Source: a virus
Reading direction: 5' to 3' (one strand)
Length of the DNA: 64,000 bases
IMG/VR virus record: IMGVR_UViG_3300044948_000997
Coordinates: 1 to 64,000 of that record
This document shows, one piece after another, positions 50,103 through 57,446 of this stretch. The notes beneath the pieces were generated by a model. That model was not told the origin of the DNA. It searched no databases and saw only the letters and a program-made list of their open reading frames with translations. Position numbers and translations under genes: made by a program. Position 1 is the stretch's first letter, and the number at the start of each line of letters is the position of its first letter.

Positions 50103-52397
50103 ATGAATAAATTATTTTTAATATTATTTTTATTTACATCATTCTTAGGGTTCGGACAGAGTGTATCTGCTCCGGACTCTAAATCTTTTTTACCATCCAC
50201 AAATGGACAAGATGCAAGTGGGTTTATATTAAGTGGATTCAGTTCTACGGCAACTCTATTAGCATCAATCAGTTTAGTAGAATTCCCAACAGGTACAACA
50301 TTTGTATTAAATACAACAACGGGCCTAACTGCTGCAAGTGGATTTACTTTAAGTGGTAATAAAACTCGTTTAGTAATAACGGGTACAATGACAAGTATCA
50401 ATACGGCATTGACATCCCTAAAAATAAACACAGGTTCGGTAGTTGGTAATGTAAAATTATCGGTTGCTGCAACAATTAATCCAACAGGATTTTATTACAA
50501 TGGTGTAAATGGTCATTTTTATAAACCCGTAACGGCAGGTACAACTTATACTGGTGCTAGAGCAGCATCGTTATTAACAACATTCAAAGGGCAGACGGGG
50601 TATTTGGTAACAATAACATCGGCATCTGAAAATGCTTTTATATTTGCTAATGTACCACAAGCTAACATATGGTTTGCAGCAACGGATGAAGTTACCGATG
50701 GTAGATGGGTAATTGATGCGGGACCTGAAAAGGGGACGGTAATGAAAACCCAAAACGGACAACTTAATGGAAACATTGCCGGCGTATATAACAACTGGGC
50801 ACAAGGTGAACCAAATGGTGGTAATCATACTGAGGATTATGCAGTAACAAATTGGAACGGACAATCAACATGGAATGACTTATCAAACAATTGGACTAAT
50901 CCATACATAATTGAATATGGAACTTGGACTAATCCTGATGATGCAACATTTACGGAGTTTTACACCAATAGTGTATCTCATTCAAATGGTGAAGTCCTAA
51001 CTGCTAAATTTAATTTTGACTTTGGTGGTAATGTGGATGAAACTAAATTTTCAACAAAGGCAAATAGATATGTAAATAATCTATGGAGTACCACTACCAA
51101 CACATCAAGAGCAATAAGTGGATTGGGTAAGGTTGATATTACAAATGATTTGGATACCGCAAAGGTAAGTGGGGTTGGTACTAAAGCAACAACATCCGCC
51201 GGACAAGTTGAATGGGCAATAATAAATCCATATGATGCAAATTTAGGTGGACATCAATTGTTAATAGATGAAAGAGAATTTGATGGAACTGGAGTATCTC
51301 CAAGTAATGTAACATCAATTAAATTATTTGATATATACGATGGACCGGTTAGTGTTCATAGTGTAAGTGGTTTTTGGAAAACTTATATAATGCCGGGTAA
51401 TTTGACAACCAAAATAACTTCATCTACATTTCAAGCTCAATTAAGATTACAAGATGGTTGGTATGGAACGAGAGCTGAATTTACTTTCTCACCAATTCAA
51501 AGTTATAAACAACACGGGATTGAATTAACATATACCAATCAAACGGATTTAAACACTTTATACAATAGTGTTGTGACCGTATCGGATGTGTTTATTGCAT
51601 TCAAAGAATTATCAAATGGTGGGATATTTGGAAATGAAAGTGGAAATGAATTCACATCAGGTATTCAATTTTTGAACGCGGATGTAGATGGTAATGGTAT
51701 ATTCAACGAAGCGGATACATACAAACTATTACAACATTTGACAGGAGTTCAACCACTTACACAAAATCCACTATTAACTTTTCTGATGAAACTTTATAGT
51801 AAATCAGATTATGATTCAATTACTAAATCTAATTGGAATACAAAATTCAATTCAACAAGAAGTTTATATCCGTTTAGTTTAAATACGGGTACACTTAATA
51901 ACACATACAATGTTAATGTTACTTGGAAAGGTGATGTAAACCTATCTCATTCTGCACAACAAAGTGCAACTGGTGTCTCCGGTAATTCTATTAGAACTAT
52001 GAGTTTGAGTACTAATTCAGTTTCAAATGAAGTAAACGCTTTAATTATGGGCGAAACCGTAGGTAATAAAGTTATAGTTACAATATCAATAGACCCATTA
52101 CAACAAGAAGTGGTGGGAACACAATTTCAATTAAACTATGATAATACCTCATTAAGTTTTGAGAAGGTGGAGTTTACAACTAAGGGAAACCCAACCAATT
52201 TTGGAAGTGATAGAGGTAATTATATTACATTGGGTTCATTAATAACTGATGGGTCAACTCTATTAGATAAAACAACAGAATATAAAATAACATTTGTACC
52301 AAAAATTGAATTGGGTGGAATATTGGGATTGACTTCAATATCAACAACCGATGCCGTTAATAAAGATGGTAAACAATTAAAAATTAAATTGAACTAA
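50103..52397 (+). CDS. exported C-type lectin-domain protein with dockerin- and cohesin-like modules
   Basis: 764 aa. Signal peptide MKKLFLI-like (MNKLFLILFLFTSFLGFGQ). A C-type lectin fold spans about 135-275 (TYTGARAASLLTTFKGQTG, then NNWAQGEPNGGNHTEDYAV and WNDLSNNW). DVDGNGIFNEADTYKLL (about 525-541) is a dockerin/EF-hand-like loop and 650-764 a cohesin-like sandwich (TISIDPLQQEVVG). Would bind glycans outside the cell. The C-terminus overlaps the start of the next gene by 1 nt. Confidence 0.75.
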   Translation: MNKLFLILFLFTSFLGFGQSVSAPDSKSFLPSTNGQDASGFILSGFSSTATLLASISLVEFPTGTTFVLNTTTGLTAASGFTLSGNKTRLVITGTMTSINTALTSLKINTGSVVGNVKLSVAATINPTGFYYNGVNGHFYKPVTAGTTYTGARAASLLTTFKGQTGYLVTITSASENAFIFANVPQANIWFAATDEVTDGRWVIDAGPEKGTVMKTQNGQLNGNIAGVYNNWAQGEPNGGNHTEDYAVTNWNGQSTWNDLSNNWTNPYIIEYGTWTNPDDATFTEFYTNSVSHSNGEVLTAKFNFDFGGNVDETKFSTKANRYVNNLWSTTTNTSRAISGLGKVDITNDLDTAKVSGVGTKATTSAGQVEWAIINPYDANLGGHQLLIDEREFDGTGVSPSNVTSIKLFDIYDGPVSVHSVSGFWKTYIMPGNLTTKITSSTFQAQLRLQDGWYGTRAEFTFSPIQSYKQHGIELTYTNQTDLNTLYNSVVTVSDVFIAFKELSNGGIFGNESGNEFTSGIQFLNADVDGNGIFNEADTYKLLQHLTGVQPLTQNPLLTFLMKLYSKSDYDSITKSNWNTKFNSTRSLYPFSLNTGTLNNTYNVNVTWKGDVNLSHSAQQSATGVSGNSIRTMSLSTNSVSNEVNALIMGETVGNKVIVTISIDPLQQEVVGTQFQLNYDNTSLSFEKVEFTTKGNPTNFGSDRGNYITLGSLITDGSTLLDKTTEYKITFVPKIELGGILGLTSISTTDAVNKDGKQLKIKLN

Positions 52398-53290
52398 TGA
52401 AAAAACTAATAATAATTCTGTTACTAATTTCGATTACATTTGTTACAAAAGCCCAAATTGTAAAACCCGATACATTACAATTATCACCAAAGGAATTATT
52501 TGGTGAAAGTGATGATTGGAACGATGTGGGTGTATTACAATCCTATGTTAATTTTTCAAAAGATGTGCTTTCATCCTCAAACTTATCAGTTGGTATAATC
52601 GGAAAGCAAGTATCCACTACTCTTAATTTGGGTTACAATAAATCATCTATGAATGGGCAATGGGGTCACACATTCGCAGCATCAATAAATCCTATATGGA
52701 ACTATTATGGTGTGGGATATGGTCTTAGTAAAAATACCGAAAAGAGAACAACCACATTACAATCATTTTATTCAACCGATTTTGATTTTCAAAAAGATAT
52801 TACACTATCATTCATCGATGTATTCAGAACTAAAAAGTTTGGAACATTTGGATATAGTTTAATTGCATCAAAATCTTTTTGGGGAACATATGAAGGTCAA
52901 TGGGAAGGAAAATATACGGTAGATGAAAATGGTGATTTTAAAGATTTAATATACCCAATGATACCGGCATCAAGTGAAATAAGTTATAGAGGTATGGTGA
53001 TGTACACATATACATTGAAAACAAAGAGAGTAAACATATCACCACAAATATTTGCAATGAGTGATGTATATAAAGTATTTAAAGATGGTACTACATCGGA
53101 TTTATCGTATTTTGATGATTTCAATTTGGACTTATATTATGGTACATCTATCGATTGGAAGGTAACTAAAAGATTTGTATTAAATACTAATATTAGATAT
53201 AACACAACTTTTGATAAATTAAGTGAATCAGTTGGTTATAAAAAGAGTAACCCAATAATGTTTATGATAGGAACAAACTTTCAATTTTAA
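52397..53290 (+). CDS. outer-membrane beta-barrel-like protein
   Basis: 297 aa. Signal peptide (about 1-19, ending TKAQ) and alternating hydrophobic strands ending in Phe (IGTNFQF), as outer-membrane barrels do. VNISPQIFAMSDVYKVF and VLNTNIRYNTTFDKL match the order in the C-terminal domain of the 526-aa protein at 57446. A phage-encoded outer-membrane protein is unusual. Could anchor or secrete the neighbouring lectin proteins. Confidence 0.65.
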   Translation: MKKLIIILLLISITFVTKAQIVKPDTLQLSPKELFGESDDWNDVGVLQSYVNFSKDVLSSSNLSVGIIGKQVSTTLNLGYNKSSMNGQWGHTFAASINPIWNYYGVGYGLSKNTEKRTTTLQSFYSTDFDFQKDITLSFIDVFRTKKFGTFGYSLIASKSFWGTYEGQWEGKYTVDENGDFKDLIYPMIPASSEISYRGMVMYTYTLKTKRVNISPQIFAMSDVYKVFKDGTTSDLSYFDDFNLDLYYGTSIDWKVTKRFVLNTNIRYNTTFDKLSESVGYKKSNPIMFMIGTNFQF

Positions 53291-53631
53291 TGAAAAAGAC
53301 ATTACTCATATTTGTAATTTTATTGGTGGGATGTGTTAAACCAGACCTGCCTGTTCCAATACCACAAATTACCTATGTATTTGATGTAAAGGAAAGTGAA
53401 GTAACAAATGGACAGGATATATATTTTAAACTGCCATCCGATGGTATACATACTTTAACTTTAATTGATAAAGAAAGTGGGCAAGTGGTTAGTAGAGAAA
53501 AATTTAATGGTAAATCGGGTGAAAATGTGAAAAAAATTTACACCAATTCCCTACTTAAGGGATATTTACTATTAGTGTTGGAAGACAATAATAAGAATCA
53601 ATTAGGTAAAACAATAATAATAAATAAATAA
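53290..53631 (+). CDS. lipoprotein with T9SS-CTD-like fold
   Basis: 113 aa. Lipobox LLVGC (Cys15) and an ~80-residue beta domain: IHTLTLIDKESGQVVSREKF, then LLKGYLLLVLEDNNKN. The layout resembles the type IX secretion C-terminal sorting domain (I-x-D-x-x-G-x-x-V, L-x-x-G-x-Y/L-x-x-x-x). Overlaps the barrel gene by 1 nt. Either an outer-membrane partner of the barrel or a T9SS-related decoy; unproven. Confidence 0.6.
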   Translation: MKKTLLIFVILLVGCVKPDLPVPIPQITYVFDVKESEVTNGQDIYFKLPSDGIHTLTLIDKESGQVVSREKFNGKSGENVKKIYTNSLLKGYLLLVLEDNNKNQLGKTIIINK

Positions 53632-53647
53632 AAGAAACCCAAGTCAA

Positions 53648-54022
53648 ATGAAAAAGCTATTTATAGTGGTATTAAGTTTAATGATTCTTACAGGTTGTAG
53701 AAAAGAACAGGATTTTCTTCCAACTATTCAACAAGCACCCGAAGATTTGAAAATATCTAGTTCTTTAGGTATTAAATTACAATCACCATTTGTCACTTCA
53801 GAGGTTGCAATGAATGTTAAAAGTGAAATTGTGGGATCTGTAACAATTAAGATATTTGACATCTCAAATAGAGTTGTTTCAAAAGAGACCGTTAACGTAA
53901 TTGTTGGAGATAATATACTTAAAGTATATACGTCATCATTACCAAATTCAGCATATAGAATTGGTTTTTTTGATTCAAAAAATAATATGTTAGGAATAAC
54001 AGATTTTAATAAAATAAACTAA
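53648..54022 (+). CDS. lipoprotein with T9SS-CTD-like fold
   Basis: 124 aa. Lipobox ILTGC (Cys17). The C-terminal part VTIKIFDISNRVVSKETVN followed by LPNSAYRIGFFDSKNN repeats the sorting-domain-like pattern of the 113-aa neighbour, so the two are paralogues. 16 nt gap. Probably outer-membrane-anchored. Confidence 0.6.
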   Translation: MKKLFIVVLSLMILTGCRKEQDFLPTIQQAPEDLKISSSLGIKLQSPFVTSEVAMNVKSEIVGSVTIKIFDISNRVVSKETVNVIVGDNILKVYTSSLPNSAYRIGFFDSKNNMLGITDFNKIN

Positions 54023-54040
54023 AAATTAAACACAAATAAA

Positions 54041-54358
54041 ATGGCAGAAGAAACACAAGAACAAGAAGGAACATGGTCAAGTCTTAAAAAGACAATAATT
54101 GGAATTGCAGGAACAGTAGTAACCGCTGGCGGCGTATGGTTAACAACATTGTTAGGTGGTGGTGACAAAGCCGAACCCGCACCAGTACAAGCCGCACCAG
54201 TAATTAACATTACAACTAATCAAACTCAACAACAAGCTGCTGGTGGTAATAAAACTGTAATCATCAATAAAGGTGGTGATGGTAAAACAACCCAACCAGT
54301 TGCAAAACCTAAGAAAAAAGAAGGTGATGAGTTTAAAGAAGAGGCACCTAAATGGTAA
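54041..54358 (+). CDS. membrane protein with Gln/Lys-rich tail
   Basis: 105 aa. One transmembrane helix (about 16-38, IIGIAGTVVTAGGVWLTTLL), then Pro/Ala, Gln/Asn and Lys-rich low-complexity regions. It starts a set of four small membrane proteins (54041-55352). Possibly part of a lysis or envelope-spanning complex. No family recognised. Confidence 0.6.
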   Translation: MAEETQEQEGTWSSLKKTIIGIAGTVVTAGGVWLTTLLGGGDKAEPAPVQAAPVINITTNQTQQQAAGGNKTVIINKGGDGKTTQPVAKPKKKEGDEFKEEAPKW

Positions 54359-54360
54359 TT

Positions 54361-54474
54361 ATGCTTTCTATGATAAACCAACTATTTTATTTAATATCAG
54401 GATTATTGATAACAGTCGGAATTGTATGTGGCGTTATGTACACAGCAATTAAGTTAAATGAAAAATTAAATTAA
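54361..54474 (+). CDS. 37-aa membrane peptide
   Basis: MLSMINQLFYLISGLLITVG, then a helix through GVMYTAIK and a charged end. It begins 2 nt after the previous stop and 6 nt before the next ATG, so it fits the operon exactly. Single transmembrane peptide. Confidence 0.55.
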   Translation: MLSMINQLFYLISGLLITVGIVCGVMYTAIKLNEKLN

Positions 54475-54480
54475 AAAAAA

Positions 54481-55074
54481 ATGAGTAAACAACAATCACC
54501 AAGTGGTTTTAAAGATTTATTAAGTAACATGATGGCCAGAAGATGGTATATCACAGCATTGGTGTTAGGTGGGTTTATGTTAATAATTGGTGGTATGTTT
54601 GTTGCCATTATTAATAAAAATGAAATTGCCGGAGAATGGAAAGAACTTCTTTTATTATTATTGGGAGCTTTCATCGGTTCTTATGGTAAAATCATTGACT
54701 ATTGGTTTAGTGATACCGATAAGGATAAGATGTTAGTCCAAAAAATGGATGAAGAAGATGGTACCTCATTAAGTAACACTGCCGATTTACCAAACAACCC
54801 AATTGTACCTATGTCGACCGCACCATTGGTTTTACCAACAAGTGAAGAAGTTGAAGTACCCAAACCACAACCCCGTACAGGTGTTGAAGTAGATGAAGAT
54901 GGGGATGGCATAATGGACGGTATTGATTTTGATGGTGATGGTAAAATTGATATGTACTTTGCACATAGACAATGTGAGCACGTATGGGGAGATTTAGATG
55001 GTGACGGTATCGAGGAGTGTTTGAAATGTGGTAAAATAAAAGATGAAAATGCAGAAATGCACACGGAAGGATAA
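54481..55074 (+). CDS. holin-like protein with calcium-binding-type tail
   Basis: 197 aa. Two transmembrane helices (about 22-44 and 53-69) ending IGSYGKIIDYWFSDTDKDK, the YWF-S/G junction common in phage holin-like proteins. A Pro-rich linker leads to Asp-rich loops (DEDGDGIMDG, DFDGDGKID, DLDGDGIEE) like thrombospondin type 3/EF-hand repeats and a C-x-x-C near the C-terminus. A membrane protein with a metal-binding soluble domain. Confidence 0.55.
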   Translation: MSKQQSPSGFKDLLSNMMARRWYITALVLGGFMLIIGGMFVAIINKNEIAGEWKELLLLLLGAFIGSYGKIIDYWFSDTDKDKMLVQKMDEEDGTSLSNTADLPNNPIVPMSTAPLVLPTSEEVEVPKPQPRTGVEVDEDGDGIMDGIDFDGDGKIDMYFAHRQCEHVWGDLDGDGIEECLKCGKIKDENAEMHTEG

Positions 55075-55103
55075 AATAAACAAAAGACAAAAAATAAAAA
55101 ACT

Positions 55104-55352
55104 ATGAAATTTAAAGAATGGGCTATTGAACTCTTCAAAGACGAAAGAGGTTCAATTTCAGTAAAACCAGTTATCGCATTTGTGGGAGCAATGTTCCTAT
55201 GTGTAACTATGATCTTAAATTCGTTCTCTCACGCCGAATTTGCACCATCACCTGAATTGGTGAATGCTGTGATGATTATTACAGGAATCGGAATGGGCGC
55301 GGATACAATGGATAAATTCTCTCATAAAAAGAAAGAAGAAACGGAAGGTTAA
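55104..55352 (+). CDS. holin-like small membrane protein
   Basis: 82 aa. Basic N-terminus (FKDERGSISVKPVIAF), helix AFVGAMFLCVTMILNSF, a short loop, helix VNAVMIITGIGMGADTM and a KKKEE tail. The pattern is frequent among uncharacterised phage holin-like proteins. Last of the four small membrane genes before a terminator. Lysis pore role is an inference. Confidence 0.55.
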   Translation: MKFKEWAIELFKDERGSISVKPVIAFVGAMFLCVTMILNSFSHAEFAPSPELVNAVMIITGIGMGADTMDKFSHKKKEETEG

Positions 55353-55358
55353 TATAAA

Positions 55359-55382
55359 GGGAGTTAAAAACTCCCTTTTTTT
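55359..55382 (+). terminator. intrinsic terminator
   Basis: gggag 55359-55363 with ctccc 55371-55375 and seven T. Splits the island into two transcripts. Confidence 0.8.
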
Positions 55383-55385
55383 ATG

Positions 55386-55395
55386 TATTTATATT
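55386..55395 (+). promoter_or_regulatory. TATTTATA motif
   Basis: TATTTATATT 12 nt before the ATG at 55408, immediately after a terminator, which supports promoter function. Confidence 0.6.
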
Positions 55396-55407
55396 AAAAT
55401 AAGATGT

Positions 55408-56130
55408 ATGAAAAAATTATTAATATTATTAAGCGTTTTTTTACTAAGCGCTGTTGTCGTTGACGGACAAACAATAGGTAAAACTAAGACAGAGGACTAC
55501 AAGGCGGACTTTGAAAAAAAAAGAGATATAAGTGCGTACATGGATTACGATGGTCCTCAAATTCCAATTCAAATATTAAAGGCAGGAATTTCTGACGAGA
55601 TGTATGAAATGTATCCTGAACTAAAAGAAAAACGTGTTGGTTTAGGTGTTGCAAATATATCTATGGAATACCTTGAAAACTTAAACAGATTTAAATTTAC
55701 TGAAGACAAGACAGAAATTAAGAATAGGATGGTAAAACAATTTCAAGCATCTGCGGCAGGTATTTCTGAGAATAAATTAGATGGTCGTGGTAAAATCAAT
55801 TTGGCAAAGTATTTTGTGACGATTGAGTGTTATGACTACTCAGTGTCAGAAGATGAAACCATCAACCTTAAAAATGGTATACAAGACAATATGGTAACTC
55901 GTATAGGTCTTCAGGTTAGGTTTACAGATGCGGAGACAGGTGTCTTATTTGGTGGGTCAGGTTTAGGTGAAGCAACAACAAAAAGAGAATTAACTCTTTT
56001 ATCTGATGCATCTATTGACCCAATTAAATTCAACCAATCAACAATTAGTATTGCAACTAAAAAGGCGTTAGATATTGCCTGTGCTAACATTCTTGATAGA
56101 ATGATTAAAAAGGGAATATTTGCAAAATAA
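55408..56130 (+). CDS. CsgG-like exported protein
   Basis: 240 aa. Signal peptide ending VVDGQ; no lipobox Cys, unlike true CsgG. RVGLGVANISMEYLEN, NRMVKQFQASAAGIS and LQVRFTDAETGVLFGGSGLG follow the order seen in CsgG-type curli pores (anchor helix, A-Q/S-G loop, D-x-x-T-G strand). Might form an outer-membrane or periplasmic oligomer. Monocistronic with its own motif and terminator. Confidence 0.6.
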   Translation: MKKLLILLSVFLLSAVVVDGQTIGKTKTEDYKADFEKKRDISAYMDYDGPQIPIQILKAGISDEMYEMYPELKEKRVGLGVANISMEYLENLNRFKFTEDKTEIKNRMVKQFQASAAGISENKLDGRGKINLAKYFVTIECYDYSVSEDETINLKNGIQDNMVTRIGLQVRFTDAETGVLFGGSGLGEATTKRELTLLSDASIDPIKFNQSTISIATKKALDIACANILDRMIKKGIFAK

Positions 56131-56159
56131 CTATATTTTAAAGATTTAATAAAAAATAA

Positions 56160-56182
56160 GGGGTGTAATAACCCCTTTTTTT
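56160..56182 (+). terminator. intrinsic terminator
   Basis: ggggt 56160-56164 with acccc 56171-56175 and seven T. Confidence 0.8.
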
Positions 56183-56183
56183 A

Positions 56184-56193
56184 TATTTATAAG
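56184..56193 (+). promoter_or_regulatory. TATTTATA motif
   Basis: TATTTATAAG ending 1 nt before the ATG at 56195, directly after a terminator. Confidence 0.55.
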
Positions 56194-56194
56194 T

Positions 56195-56431
56195 ATGAGA
56201 GTGTGTGAAGTAATTGATGTACCACAAAAAGTTGATTGTGAAAACTGTGTCCCTTGTTTAAGATTAAAAATGATGGAGATGGGGTTTATATGTGGACAAC
56301 AAATTGAAATAAGTGAAAAAAAGTTAGGATTATATTTGGTTAATGTTTTATCCGGTAGTGGCCACGTAGAATCAACTTTAGCGTTAAGACCTGAAGAATT
56401 AGATAGAGTTATTTTAAAAGATATATTATGA
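56195..56431 (+). CDS. FeoA-like SH3-type protein
   Basis: 78 aa. CLRLKMMEMGFICGQQIEI followed by STLALRPEELDRVIL reproduces the R-L-x-E-M-G-F-x-x-G-x-x-I ... L-R-x-E-E-x-x-x-I frame of FeoA domains, which regulate ferrous-iron transport by FeoB or bind nucleic-acid/effector partners. Two N-terminal C-x-x-C residues (CENCVPC) are unusual. Overlaps the next gene by 4 nt. Iron link unproven. Confidence 0.55.
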   Translation: MRVCEVIDVPQKVDCENCVPCLRLKMMEMGFICGQQIEISEKKLGLYLVNVLSGSGHVESTLALRPEELDRVILKDIL

Positions 56432-56607
56432 AAAAATTTATAAGAATTCACGACGACAAAGTTTTTTTTGGTGTATGTAGTGGTTTAAGTCACCGTACTA
56501 ATGTTGATCCATTGGTTTGGAGGTTGTTGTTCTTTTTTTTAATATTTTCACCATTCCCAATAATAACCGGTTATTTACTAACCACAATTTTAACTGAAAC
56601 AGTATGA
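56428..56607 (+). CDS. PspC-domain mini-protein
   Basis: 59 aa, too short for most ORF callers. RIHDDKVFFGVCSGLSHRTN, then DPLVWRLLFFFLIF and a second hydrophobic stretch match a PspC domain (R-x-x-x-D-K-x-x-G-V-C-x-G-L, D-P-x-x-x-R), a stress-sensing inner-membrane module. ATGA overlaps on both sides tie it to the FeoA-like and the following exported protein gene. May sense or dampen envelope stress. Confidence 0.7.
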   Translation: MKKFIRIHDDKVFFGVCSGLSHRTNVDPLVWRLLFFFLIFSPFPIITGYLLTTILTETV

Positions 56608-57446
56608 AAAAGGTTTTATTAGTTACAGGTTTAATATTAATATTAATATTATTCTGCACAATAATGTTGAATGCTCAAGTATCAACTTGGAGGCAAACTG
56701 GTGGAAGCGTTCCATCACAAACATCACAATCAACTCAAACAAGAGTTCAACCATCTGTACCACAACAACAAAATGTGAGTAGTTGGAGAAACAACCCACC
56801 ACAACAATCACAACCATTACCACCACGTGGTAGGGGAGGTATTCAAAATTGGGGTCGAGTTAATCAGTTTGGTTACTATTGGGGTAATTGGGGATGGTAT
56901 CAACCTTATCCTTATACTTGGTATGATGATTATGGATGGAGACAAAGAAGTGTAATTCATGTATACGAAAATGGAAAGAGAGATACTATTAGAAAAGAAC
57001 GAGTTCATACCGCATTTGGATTTGGGTATACTAATAATAAACAAGCAACTTATTGGGGAATGGTTGGTGGTAAGAAAGGATATTTTATTATGGATTATGT
57101 AATGACTTATGCAAAAGACCAAAACCAATACTTTCCGTATGGACAAATTAACAATGTTGATTTTTCACTTAGTAAAGAAGATTGGAAAAAAGAATCAACT
57201 TTTTATATTGGTGCTGGTAAAAGAATTAATAATATAGGAATACATGGTATGATAGGGTTTGGTAGTGAAGTTATTAGATGGCAAGGTAAAGATGACTTAG
57301 GTGGTATATCATTTCCAAAATCAAATTCAACATTTACAACATTTAAAATTGGAATAATAAAAGATTTCAAATTCTTTACTTTAAAATTAGATAACGATCC
57401 AATAAGGGGGTACACACAAATAGGAATAGGATTGAATAATAAGTAA
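56604..57446 (+). CDS. exported aromatic/Gln-rich protein
   Basis: 280 aa. Signal peptide (about 1-25, ending LNAQ), then a Gln/Pro/Ser-rich linker to about 80 and a Trp/Tyr-rich segment (WGNWGWYQPYPYTWYDDYGW at 94-113). The remaining 160 residues are beta-rich and end in an outer-membrane-like amphipathic strand (GIGLNNK). Looks surface-exposed. Overlaps both neighbours. Family unknown. Confidence 0.6.
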   Translation: MKKVLLVTGLILILILFCTIMLNAQVSTWRQTGGSVPSQTSQSTQTRVQPSVPQQQNVSSWRNNPPQQSQPLPPRGRGGIQNWGRVNQFGYYWGNWGWYQPYPYTWYDDYGWRQRSVIHVYENGKRDTIRKERVHTAFGFGYTNNKQATYWGMVGGKKGYFIMDYVMTYAKDQNQYFPYGQINNVDFSLSKEDWKKESTFYIGAGKRINNIGIHGMIGFGSEVIRWQGKDDLGGISFPKSNSTFTTFKIGIIKDFKFFTLKLDNDPIRGYTQIGIGLNNK

